Shown here piece after piece: positions 22,625 to 33,012 of a stretch of DNA of 64,000 nucleotides. A model generated the notes under the pieces. The model did not search any database and was not told the origin of the DNA. It saw only the letters and a program-made list of their open reading frames with translations. The DNA comes from Hanleya hanleyi. Taxonomy: Eukaryota > Mollusca > Polyplacophora > Lepidopleurida > Hanleyidae. The translations under genes and the position numbers were made by a program. Numbering within the stretch: position 1 is the first letter of the stretch; the number at the start of each line of letters is the position of its first letter. Location: positions 45,869 to 109,868 of the forward strand of contig JAVTVY010025357.1 in NCBI GenBank assembly GCA_036873755.1. The letters are read 5' to 3'.

Positions 22625-24150
22625 TCAGGGGTTATTCTAGCCCAAAATTGTTCACAAACTCAATTTCGAAATTTTAGAAACTAAATTTTTTGGCGCGAAA
22701 TTCTACAAAACTCAATATTTTTTTCCTTTTTCATAAAAAAAAATGATGAAACTCAAATTTTCAACTTTTTCATCGTACCAATTACAGAGCTGAGGTTGGT
22801 CATATGTTTACGAGCACAGAAACACCGTAGACACTACTTTAGAGATCGACAAATACTGACAACTCTTTTACGTGAATTATATACAGTCTATGCATGAAGC
22901 TAAAAGAGATGGAGGCACACCTCTGTCAGATCAAAGTGTACCATGTGCGTGACCGCCTCAGTGGGATTCCAACGGATTAGCAAAGGGATTAAAACAGACT
23001 CGGTCTTGCTCGGCAATTATCGGTTTTACGAGCACGCGCCGTAGTAACATTATCGCGACCACGTAAAGAGATAGTGTATCGTGAATGTGAATTGATACTC
23101 AACCTTCCGCTGTTGGCAATATCACCAAGGCTTGTGGCATTACACATCTGAACAGATCAGTCATTCAGGCAGTATGTTAACTATGATCATGGGGGTAAAT
23201 GCTCTGTTCAGAGGTTTGAAATGCGGAAATTGAGTTTATTTTGTCTTGAAAATGACCAATTTTCACATTTCGACAAAATCCCTAATGTATTTTAAATGGG
23301 GATTTTTCCATGTATTTACTTGTGGATTATACTCGAACGAGCGACTGCTCCCTCATGCCGTTTTGACTACGCGTTGCCAGTGCGAATATGAACTTCCTTG
23401 CAAATTGTTGTAGTATTTGGAAATGCGAAAATTACCGAAATCGATTAAAATGTTCGAAAATGGTAAAAATGAGTCAGTTTTCAACACGATGTAGTTAGGG
23501 AAAATAGTATCGCACATAAATTATAAAACCATCACCATAATCCGCATTACTTCAAATATCTTAATATTTGCTTTGCGCATAATTTGTATTTGGTAATTCA
23601 AACTTATTATCAATGCGCAGGTTAGATGATTCACTTCCGCCCTGTTAATCAGTCGCCAACAGACCCGCGAATTTGTCGGGCGGTCATGCACATTGAACAT
23701 CAAAGAAAGCTGTGCCCGCTGTCAGCTATTCAGTATACAAAGGCCCAGCGGGCGGTGCTGCTGGCCAGGGCACCTCGCCCGAGAGAGTCGTGCCTCCATT
23801 AATTGGTAAAATAACCCAGTGTTACGTGATAACCCGTTGGCCCAAACCGTGGCAGGGTACCGTGTATTGTCCAACAATACCGACGGTCACGGATACGTAA
23901 AGGGGAACAACTTTGCTGACATACCGGTAGAGGGCGGAGTGCAGAGGGGGTCAGATTTATCCTGCAGCCATACCATAGCTTGCGACGCTACGAATATATA
24001 CATTTTGATACATTTGTATTATGACGTTCTCTTGTGACGTTTGTTATTTGGACCGCCAACAATGGTACCGCGAGTGGCGTCATCACAATATGGATTGTTG
24101 CAAGGTCATAGCGAATGATCGACGTCACAGAAGAACATACCAGATTCTTC
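22625..24150. other. Intergenic sequence, no gene recognised
   Basis: A/T-rich with several tracts resembling each other around TTTTCGAAATTTTAG-like sequence. Short frames at 23712-24242 show no domain. Confidence 0.4.
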
Positions 24151-24170
24151 AATACATCCGTGGACAGTTT
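24151..24170. repeat. 20-bp outer inverted repeat, left member
   Basis: AATACATCCGTGGACAGTTT here is exactly inverted at 25202-25221, just outside the foldback. The foldback target therefore already lay in, or next to, an inverted pair. Confidence 0.7.
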
Positions 24171-24499
24171 GGAAATCGGCCATGTTTCCTTCCCATCGTG
24201 CAATGCGCACCACGAGTTACTTTAGCTCACGTAATGTTGTAAGTATAGGCGCCAGCAAGAAATGCAAAAATAAATAAATTTCCCTTATGCTTTGGCTCTT
24301 CAAACGTTTCAAAATAATTCTTTAATTCTTTATCACTCTTTTATTCTTATTGGCTGGTTCGGATGGGTTGCATAAATGGATCTACAGCCGAAAGATGTTG
24401 ACTTTCTGTACTAGAGCCTACGGAGATTTTCTGTTGAACTCGTGAAGCATGGGCGACAACTCCTGTTGTACCCGTCCTCACACAGGCGTTCTTTGAAAC

Positions 24500-25198
24500 C
24501 ATAGGAGACATGTGACAATGCTGCAGGCCTCTGATATATAGAGAAAGAGAGAAGGAATGAAACAGGAGTCCAGCAAAACGGCCGAATAACCACTAATAAA
24601 GCAATTTTGCCACCAAAAATTCACCCAAGTCTTCCTAATATATTAGTTAGTGCTCACGAACAGTTGTTCCGATCATATCCCGTTCTCAGCTCGAGTTTTT
24701 ATCGATCTTTTCAAAGTCGTCCACTCGCCCTTTTTCCTGAGACAGGCGCCATTTTCAACTGCTCCGGGGGCGTGGTTTGACCTAGATCGTTCGCCAGAGG
24801 TCGCTACGTATTCGCTTGACCTTAAAGTTCTAGCCAATCAAACAATAACATAGATTTTCAGTCCTGTTGACATGTTGAATGACAGCGAAATCGACGATCA
24901 CGTGCCATATTAGCGCCACGGTTTCTAGGTCAAACCACGTTGAAAATGGCGCCTGTCTCAGGAAAAAGGGCGAGTGGACGACTTTGGAAAGATCGATAAA
25001 AACTCGAGCTGAGAACGGGATATGATCGGAACAACTGTTCGTGAGCACTAACTAATATATTAGGAAGACTTGGGTGAATTTTTGGTGGCAAAATTGCTTT
25101 ATTAGTGGTTATTCGGCCGTTTTGCTGGACTCCTGTTTCATTCCTTCTCTCTTTCTCTATATATCAGAGGCCTGCAGCATTGTCACATGTCTCCTATG
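24500..25198. mobile_element. Foldback transposon with 8-bp target duplication
   Basis: The left arm 24500-24786 and right arm 24924-25198 are near-identical inverted copies around a 137-bp spacer. The left arm has an extra TGCTCCGGGGG. Ends read CATAGGAGACATGTGACAAT. TTTGAAAC flanks both sides (24492-24499 and 25199-25206), an 8-bp target duplication as made by hAT or P-type transposases. Because the arms mirror each other, the same peptide start (MLTNSCSDHIPFS) appears on both strands; these frames are not genes. Confidence 0.9.
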
Positions 25199-25221
25199 TT
25201 TGAAACTGTCCACGGATGTAT

Positions 25222-26175
25222 TCATTTGGACTAGAAATATATATCTTACATCATACAACAAGAGCGCCTCGTGTGTCTGTCAATATGTTAGGATAGTCAC
25301 TCTGCAGTACATCTGTTTTAATTTCATTTTGACCGCCCATTTATCGAACTGGAAACCGTTTTGCGTCAATTTCCTTTGATCCACCATGTTAACAATCTTC
25401 GATCTGACTCCCAAGCAGTAACGCCCTCTGCCGTGACGTTGGTAAAGTTGCTTCCCTTTGTACATCCGTGACCGTCGGTATTGAAGGCGACAGTAGCGTG
25501 TCGTGTCTTCTTAAAGCAACAACAACATATTGAACTGCTGCTGCGTTGTCGATCAAGATATAAACATCAGCCTAAAATATTCGGCCATCGACTTGTTACA
25601 TGCATGTTTTGTACACTCCGGTTCAACCACACCAAACCACAGTATCTGGCCAATGTCAGTTAATAGGTTGTTTAGCTTGACCTTCTCATGATAAAACATA
25701 CATGCTAGAAGCTATAATTATTAATTAATGAAGCTAAATTTTCTACCGTTGACAGAGAAGAATGTGATCGAATATATATCCTGATAAAATTCCTATTTTA
25801 CAGATTTATACACTCTGAAATCTCTCATAAAGATCGCCAGAATAAAATATTTATGAAATAATTAGTCTCTAAAGAAACTTTTGAAGTTTGCTTTAATTTA
25901 ATTGAAACATTACGTAAATAATTATATAATAAAACTCAAAAGCGCACACATTCTGTAAACAGAAATCCAGGGAAACAACTCTTACTTGTGACCACTATTA
26001 AAGATAACTGCAGGATTTATTACCCGAATTTTCAACGTCTTATTAAAATCTTCTTTTATTTCTTTTATAATGACTGAAGATAGGGACTCTCTGTCCAGGG
26101 CAACGACTTTTGCATGTTCATCGTCCTTAAGCTGTACGAGTATTTCGTTGAGATACACTTACTGAGTCCATGACA
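25222..26175. other. Intergenic sequence, no gene recognised
   Basis: No array, RNA gene or protein domain seen. Short frames at 25074-25663 overlap the foldback edge and are not supported. Confidence 0.4.
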
Positions 26176-26176
26176 T

Positions 26177-26515
26177 TATCCCCCAGCGACATTTTCCCCC
26201 GCGACATTTTCCTGCTCATTGATTAATCCGTAATCCCATGATAAGTGTTCCAGAACTAATGTTTCATTTGCCCAATTGTCTTCATCCTTCAACTAAAAAG
26301 TAATCTCCCTTTTGATTCCTAGAACTCCCTAGAACGTGCAAACGTAAAAAAAATTGAAGGTGAGGAAATGACCGCGACTGCGATTGTTGGCAGATTGTAA
26401 TTATTACAGCACGTAATATTAGGGTGGGGAAAATGTCGCTGGGGGAAAATGTCGGTGGGGAAAATGTTGCGGGGGAAAATGTTGCGGGGGAAAATGTCGC
26501 TGGGGGATAATGTCG
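26177..26515. repeat. Inverted clusters of a ~15-bp G-rich minisatellite
   Basis: CCCCCAGCGACATTTT and CCCCCGCGACATTTT at 26180-26212 are mirrored by five units of the type GGGGGAAAATGTCGC at 26426-26510. The two clusters form an inverted pair around a 210-bp spacer, just upstream of the dead reverse transcriptase. Confidence 0.8.
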
Positions 26516-26544
26516 GTACCCCACACTGACTATGTGTCAGTGGC

Positions 26545-28275
26545 ATGTCGTATGGGTGGACTCCATTTGACTATTCTAGTGTTAAATCTGTTGACGAATA
26601 CGTCGAATTGTCAACAAATATACATCAGCGACATCCTAGTATTGTGAAGATTCAGGAAAATAATAGCAACAACACCTTTTCTTTTAGTGATGTCCCATCT
26701 TCGAAAATCAAAACAGTATTGGAAAATTTAATTTATGATAAAAAATCTGCTGGGTACGATCAAATTCCAGCGAAGGTCCTTAAACTGAGTGCAGAGTATG
26801 TACACTCACCTGTAGCTGAAATTTTTAATTCAATGATCAAACAAGCTACTTTTCCTGAATCTGCTAAGCTAGCCGAGGTAGCCACTGTTAAAAAAAATGA
26901 TAACCTCTTGAAAAAAAATTACCGGCCAGTTAGTATACTTACTTCCTTATCAATTGTTTGAGAAAATCCTACAATTAGAAAGTCTTATGTCAAATTATGT
27001 ATCTGCATACAGAAAACGGTATAGCTGTGAACATATGCTTATGCGCCTTGTCGAAGATTGGAAACAGGCGATCGACGATTCAAAGTGGTCCTCATGGATC
27101 TGTCAAAGGCGTTTGATTGTCTCCCACACTCCCTCCTCGTAGCCAAATTACAAGCATATGGGTTTGACGATCAAGCTATCAAACTACTTCTTACATACTA
27201 AAGAGTGAGATTGGGATCAGTAACAAGTAAATGGAGAGAAATCACAAAGGGCGTGCCCCAAGGCTCAGTTTTGGGCACCTCTATTTTTAATCTTTTTATT
27301 AATCATTTGTTTTATTTCATAACAGAGGGTAAACTCTTTAATTTCGCGGATGATAACACCATTTCAGCCATTGGTGAAAACGCACAGGCAGTCACCAGGA
27401 TCCTAAATTTGGAAACTGACATGGCTGTTCAGTGGTTTACAAGAAATAAAATGGAGGCAAACCCTGATAAATTTCAGTGTGTATGATCAGTGGTCAGGGA
27501 AATGAAGAAGTCACTGTAAATGTAGGTGATGTAACTATCCCGAATGAAAAGTCGGTCAACCTTTTGGGTGTTTGCCTGGACAGGAATTTGTCATTCAACG
27601 AACACATTAAGCAAATTTGTAGTAAAGCCAGACGACAATTAAATGTTTTAGCTCGTCTGTCCAAATATCTAGACCAATCAACTAAACTCTTAATTTTTAA
27701 ATCTTTTATTTTCAGCAATTTTAATCATTAGCCTTCGTTTACGACGACGTTATGTACGAGAGCTATTCACTGTTCGTAACGGGTCCTACAACCTGAGGAG
27801 TGTAGGTACCCTTAATATTCCTAGAGTCCATAAGACCAACCACGGACTGAAAAGTTTAAAATTTTTAATACCGAAAGTGTGGAACTCACTGTCCAGCGAA
27901 GTCAGGCAGACAACTGATTTAAAAAAATTTAAATGCCTCCTTCAAAGCTGGACAGGATTTGATTTGTGTAAATGTGCAGTCTGCAAATGTGTATGAGCGC
28001 AATTTTTATCATGGTGACTATTTTATTATTTGTGATATCTTAGCTAGATATATCTCTTATAGCATACTTTTTATTGTGCTGATGTCTCGTTTGTATGTGT
28101 CGATAATATTCTTAGAATGTGATTGTCTTTTTAATTATTTATGTATACAGATATGTGTCTCTTCTTTAACATTTCTTATGTTGTTCGTCGGTGAAAAGTA
28201 GCCATTGAGGCTCGTGTTTTTTGTAACATTCGAAAACCGACAATAAATAAATTTTGATCGATTGATTTTGATTGA
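26545..28275 (+). pseudogene. Non-LTR retrotransposon reverse transcriptase, 5'-truncated and broken
   Basis: The fragments together cover the fingers-palm part of a jockey/CR1-like reverse transcriptase. An N-terminal part (26545-26960) has KSAGYDQIPAKVLK and NYRPVSILT. Motif A, LMDLSKAFDCL, ends near 27120. Motif B, GVPQGSVLG, is at 27250-27276. Motif C, FADD, is at 27343-27354. The thumb part follows (27477-27731). The C-terminal block with LKSLKFLIPKVWNSL and a Cys-rich end (CKCAVCKC) lies at 27730-27996. Breaks: a frameshift near 26955, a TAA shortly before 27208 and further frame changes near 27480 and 27730, where codons seem deleted. The 3' end has AATAAATAAATTTT and a GATTGATT tail near 28275. 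No endonuclease domain is present. Dead copy. Confidence 0.85.
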
Positions 28276-28560
28276 TTGAGCCTGGGTTGTCGTTGTTGTT
28301 GTTGTCGGGAGTGAAGATGTGAAGCGCTCGACCACTTCGTCCAAAAGCGTATCATTAGAGAAATGAATGGTTAAATTTGGCACAATGTGCCGACTGGTTG
28401 ATGAGGAAACAACTGACCCATTAACTAAAACATTGATGGCTTTGGTACGCGACCATCAAAACTGCCGGAGTTAAAACTTTACTGCTGCGTGTTTGACACG
28501 AGGGAATCCTCGCTAGAGATTCATGCCGGGAAAAGGACTAATTAAAGTCGTCCACGGCTG
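28276..28560. other. Short spacer, no gene seen
   Basis: Contains a GTTGTTGTTGTTGTC microsatellite near 28288. Nothing else recognised. Confidence 0.4.
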
Positions 28561-28642
28561 ACGATTGAACTTTCTCAAACAACGGCTTCTGATTGGACAA
28601 GAGCCTACGATAATTGTAAACATACCCAACGCGGCTCCCCCA
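28561..28642 (+). repeat. Second copy of the conserved CCAAT-containing segment
   Basis: Same ordered blocks as 22081-22240: GATTGAACTTTCT, CTGATTGGACAAGAGC and AACGCGGCTCCCCCAG. No zinc-finger or tail codons precede it; the dead reverse transcriptase does. Confidence 0.75.
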
Positions 28643-28739
28643 GGAGAAGATATGGCCATACAGCAAGAGAAGGGGAATCCCCCTGGTCCTAGGTGGAGTT
28701 TTTTGCCCCATTCGTGCCAATAGTGGACCCCAAAACATC

Positions 28740-29365
28740 GATGATTCTCCATGGTTTAGGTGTAAAGTCCGTGTTCCGCTTTTTATATTTTCGGGACAAA
28801 TCCTAATTTTACATGCAACCCTGCAAATGCCACCATACCCACTTCCCTGGATGATTCCCCATGGTTTAGGTGTAAAGTTCGTGTTCCGCTTTTTACATTT
28901 TCGGGACAAATCCTAATTTTACATGCAACCTTGCAGATTCCACCATACCCACTTCCCTGGATGATTCCCCATGGTTTAGGTGTAAAGTCCGTGTTCCGCT
29001 TTTTATATTTTCGGGACAAATCCTAATTTTACATGCAACCTTGCAGATTCCACCATACCCACTTCCCTGGATGATTCCCCATGGTTTAGGTGTAAAGTCC
29101 GTGTTCCGCTTTTTATATTTCAGGACAAATCCTAATTTTACATGCAACCCTGCAGATGCCACCATACCCACTTCCCTGGATCATTCCCCGTGGTTTAGGT
29201 GTAAAGTCCGTGTTCCGCTTTTTTATATATTCGGGACAAATCCTAATTGTACATGCAAACCTGCAGATGCCACCATACTCATTTCCCTTGATGATTCCCC
29301 ATGGTTTAGGCGTAAAGTCTGTGTTCCGCTTTATATGTTCAAACTCAATCCTAAATTTACATACA
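28740..29365 (+). repeat. 110-bp tandem array, six copies
   Basis: GATGATTCCCCATGGTTTAGG-type anchors at 28740, 28850, 28960, 29070, 29179 and 29290; periods 110, 110, 110, 109 and 111. Units contain GTGTTCCGCTTTTTATATTT, TACATGCAACC and CACCATACCCACTTCCCTGG. The last unit is diverged. Open frames on both strands here are repeat artefacts. A lone reversed unit lies at 20300-20410. Confidence 0.95.
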
Positions 29366-29598
29366 CCTGGCAAAAACGAACTAGGAGGAAATAACTCCGG
29401 GCTGTCACGTACCGAAAGTGACCTTCACCCCTGTTCTCCATTATTAATATCTGGTATTGTAAAAGCGCGGATATTAACAATAATGCGCAGGGGTCAAAGG
29501 CCGGCACACACTCTCTGACGATGAAGTCTTCGTTGCTATCTACTTATTTTCTAAAACAATTTTCCCACACTGAATATTCGAACTGGCGAAAATAGCCT

Positions 29599-29668
29599 GG
29601 TTGCAGATCGAGCTCACGAATTGTAAATGGGGAAAAGCCCACCGTTTCACCAACTGAGCTGCGAAGCA
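29599..29668 (-). ncRNA. tRNA-like sequence (tRNA pseudogene or SINE head)
   Basis: On the minus strand CAGCTCAGTTGGTGAAACGG matches an A-box/D-arm, with GCTC/GGGC pairing. GTGAGCTCGATCTGC about 30 nt on resembles a degenerate B-box. The anticodon and T stems do not fold cleanly, so a functional tRNA is unlikely. Confidence 0.35.
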
Positions 29669-29925
29669 CAGGACACTTGGTAGGTCAGTCAGTGTCGGGG
29701 AAGTAGGATAAACAACTTATCCCCCCCCCAAAGACAACGAAGTCACCTAGTTAAATATTTAAAAAATGTACTGTGCCAGTCACCACGATTCAAGTTACCT
29801 CATCGAAATGGAAGCAGAGACAAAATCCTGAGTACCGGTATCTCGTTTGTAGATATTTTAATATCCTTAACTTCATATACCGTATACCGTCACATCTGAC
29901 GCATATCCGCGAGCATGTTCAGCAG

Positions 29926-30150
29926 GGAAACAAGGAAGAACATTTTGATATAGGGCTTTCCCATCGATTCTTTCACATTCGTCCAAATATGACAAATAAT
30001 TCACGCGCCAATCAAATCGTCGGATGAATCAGACAATCAGAATCATTGTCTAATCACTCGCATCGATCTGCATGTACCATTTGGTCGAGTGTTTTGCCGA
30101 CCGCGTTCATCATACCGTAGCTGTCTATAGCTCCTGTACACTGTCAGAAA
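29926..30150 (+). repeat. Paralogous block, shared with 61527-61833
   Basis: AACAAGGAAGAACATTT, CATTCGTCCAAATATGA, CAGAATCATTGTCTAATCAC, GGTCGAGTGTTTTGCCGACC and ATAGCTCCTGTACA occur in the same order at 61527-61833. The latter has about 80 extra bases in the middle. Non-coding as far as I can see. Confidence 0.85.
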
Positions 30151-30299
30151 ACAGTTGTAACACTTATATGGAACACGTAAAAGCGTTCATCTCTAAATTT
30201 AGAGCTTGTTGAACCTGGCCCATTTTGAACAATGAATGAAATTAAAACGTATCATAAATTCCCCAACGCTAATTATTTCAACAATCGAAATATGTGGTT

Positions 30300-30570
30300 G
30301 GACGGCACTGAAAACGCACGTTCATATTGACGTTCAAATCAGAACACCATATCGCCTTAAAAACTGAACACTTATGTTCATACGCGTTCATAACAGAACA
30401 TTCTTGAACACTCGTGTTCACAACTGATCACCATGTTTGACCACCAGTGTTCACAAATGAACACATATTCTGTATCACTTTTGGAACACTAGCGTGCGCA
30501 TGAACATATAACAGTGCCGAGTTATGCGTAAGTGTCAAAAAGTACACACTTCAGACTGAACACATTATTG
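30300..30570. repeat. Array of GAACAC / GTGTTC palindromes
   Basis: At least 15 GAACA or TGTTC half-sites in 270 bp. They are often paired as in GAACACTTATGTTC (30366-30379) and GAACACTCGTGTTC (30406-30419). The layout resembles the ACTCAAGTTGAGT arrays elsewhere in the window but with another core. Confidence 0.7.
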
Positions 30571-31609
30571 AACACTGGGCGATATTGTGGGCATTTTTTG
30601 TTTTATTGACGATGACCTAGTTGGATAGCTTGGTAAATCTTCATTGAGATATTTTAAACTAAAGTCCGTCCATTTTAATTAGTCGTCTACTTTGAAGTTT
30701 GTCGAAAATCAACAGTTAACTCTGCATAAATTTTCTTCTTCGCTGCGTGTAGAACAAACTAAACTCTGCAAAATGACTACGATTTCTCCATGATATCAGG
30801 GGCGTCGTTAGGGGGGGGGGGTCGTCAGGTGCGAACGACCCCCCTCCCCCCTTGGACGCGTCAAAAAAAAAACAACAAGAAAAAGAAGAAAAAAAAACAA
30901 AAACAAAATACAAAAACATAGAAAACAAAAACAAAAACAAAAACAAAACAAAAAAAGCAAAAGGGAAAAGAAAGGAATAAAAAATGTCCGTTTCCAGGCT
31001 CGTAAGCATGCTCCGTTCCAGTAGTGACGCGTCAGTTCGCTCAACAATGCGTTTACCACGACTTTCCGTTTTATGGTCATAAAGTGTAAAGAGCTGTAGC
31101 TCTGTTCATGAGACTCCACCCTCGATACAGCAAGGGAACCCTCGACGGATAAAGCAGGCGAATTTACTATTCAATTAATCATTAACACTAACTCGTGTTG
31201 TTTCTTTCCTTCTGCTCGATGTGTGTGGTTTTGATAATGAAGCATCGGCAGCCTCGGTCTACCGTTGGCGAAGTGCAAAACGGGCAATAAACTGAAAGCT
31301 GTATATGTATAAGCTTTGCTGAAGGCTATACTACATTCGTGATATTTCATTTCCGGAAAATATATCAGTTTAATTTTTTTTCTAGTCAGTATTTTACCAT
31401 GGCCACGTTTTAATGAGTGATATTAGTTTCATTTTTCTAGTCAGTATTTCACCATGGCCACGAGATATAGTCCATGATACACAGTTTGATATTCTACACA
31501 ATATTATTGTGATATTTTCAGCAAAAGTTTAATGTTCACAGTCATGAAATGACATATGGATCGGAAAGTGATATGATGATGTTTAGTTTTAATCATTTTA
31601 ACATGGTTA

Positions 31610-32676
31610 CAGTGGCGTCGGAAGCGGGGGCGGAGGGGCCAGCCCCCCCCCCCCCACACTTTTGATTTAGGGGGGCCCGAATATCTTTTGGCCACCCACT
31701 TTTCAGCATCCCTAACTCACCATGTCCCCACATAAAAATACAGATAGAGTGCCAGGGTGTGTTATAAGCCCGTTTTGTTTGTGTCAAACCAGGAAGTCAA
31801 ATGGAGTCCGGCATATTCTTCAATACCGATGCGGGTTTATGCGAAACAAATGTGAAAATAGACCCATAAATCTATATACATTGTGTTCAGATTTGTTTCC
31901 GGGAAAACGGGTAAAACGCATCTCCGGCAACCGGAGACCCCGGAGCTTCCGGGGCCTAGGCGGCCCCTGGACCCTCGCCTGTCAGGCTGTGAGGATCGCA
32001 CATTTTAGCTTTGTGTAAATGAATCGCGATCATATTGGTTCTAATGTTCCATGATGTAAAGGTCATCGTTTTTTATGTGTTTTTCTATGTGATAAATATA
32101 ACTAAAAAATCGAATGGATTCAGGCATGAAGTATGATTTTTTCAATTTCGACGAGTGCTTATAAATGCGAAACATACATGAAAATATAGAACCATAAATC
32201 TGCATACATTACGTTCGAATTTATTTCTGGGAAAACGCTTATAAGTATAGAACGCGTCTCTGGAGATCTGGAATTTCGGAGCTTCCGGGGCCTAAATGGC
32301 TCGTGGACCCTCGCCTGTTGGGGCTGTGAGGATTTCCTTGTTTTATCTTTGTGTGAATGAATCGGATCTGTAGGCATATTGGTTTCCCTCCCAAGAACTA
32401 TAAGTCATCGTTTTGTATGTTTTAAATATAACTAGAACGTCAAATGGATGAAGGCATGAGGTGCGATGTTTTCAATATCGATGCATGCTTATAATTGCGA
32501 AAAACAAAATCGTGAAAATAGAATCATAAATGTGCATGCAGTATGGTCAGTTTTATTTCCGGAAAAACGTTCAGAACGCATCTCCGGCAATCTAGGACCC
32601 CGAAGCTTCCGGGGCCTATAGGCGATAGTGATAGTGATAGTGGTCCCCCACTTTCAATTACGTTCCGACGCTACTG
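31610..32676 (+). mobile_element. Nested element with CAGTGGCGTCGGAA ends
   Basis: CAGTGGCGTCGGAA at the left is inverted as TTCCGACGCTACTG at the right (one mismatch), each next to a C-rich CCCCCCAC(A)CTTT block. It covers three of the four ~330-bp units. No coding region. Confidence 0.6.
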
Positions 32677-32965
32677 GCTTAGCCTACGAGGAATATCGGC
32701 CCAAAGCATTATTATTGTGTTTTCAAGATGACAAAAGAATAAAATATAATACTGATATTTGACAAATGACGTGTTAGTTTAATTGTTGGAAATCGCCCAG
32801 AATGCATCTCAGGCCATCTACGGTCCCAGAGCTGTATAATATAACCCTAAATCTGCATACATTATGTTCAGATTTAATTCCGGGAAAACGCTTAGAACGC
32901 ATCTCCGGCGATCTAGGACCCCGGAGCTTACGGGGCCTAGGCGGCCCCTGGACCCTCGCCTAGAG
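31800..32965 (+). repeat. ~330-bp diverged tandem repeat, four copies
   Basis: Units share ACCATAAATCTGCATACATT, a TTTCCGGGAAAACG block, CGCATCTCCGGC and CTTCCGGGGCCTAGGCGGCC. The CTTCCGGGGCC (or CTTACGGGGCC) anchors sit near 31945, 32281, 32605 and 32925. A fifth unit occurs alone at about 61230-61450. Confidence 0.85.
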
Positions 32966-33012
32966 TGCTATGATAATCGACCCCCCTTTGAAAAATCCTA
33001 GCGACGTCCATG

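Larger units (their letters stand above)
30797..33012 (+). mobile_element. hAT-like composite insertion, 2.2 kb
   Basis: Begins CAGGGGCGTCGTTAGGGGGG and ends CCTAGCGACGTCCATG, imperfect inverted ends of a hAT type. The flanks, GATATC at left and GATGTC at right, look like a mutated target duplication. A paralogous empty site, CGTGATATCGATAATAT, is at 61112-61128. Contents: an A-rich tract (30858-30970), four ~330-bp units, and a nested inverted-end element (31610-32676). No transposase was seen. Confidence 0.65.

Noticed and set aside
28513..29518. Several frames on both strands with repeated KPWGIIQGSGYGGICRVACK-like blocks
   Set aside because: Repeats of about 37 residues come from the 110-bp array; frames occur on both strands and break with each 1-bp period change.
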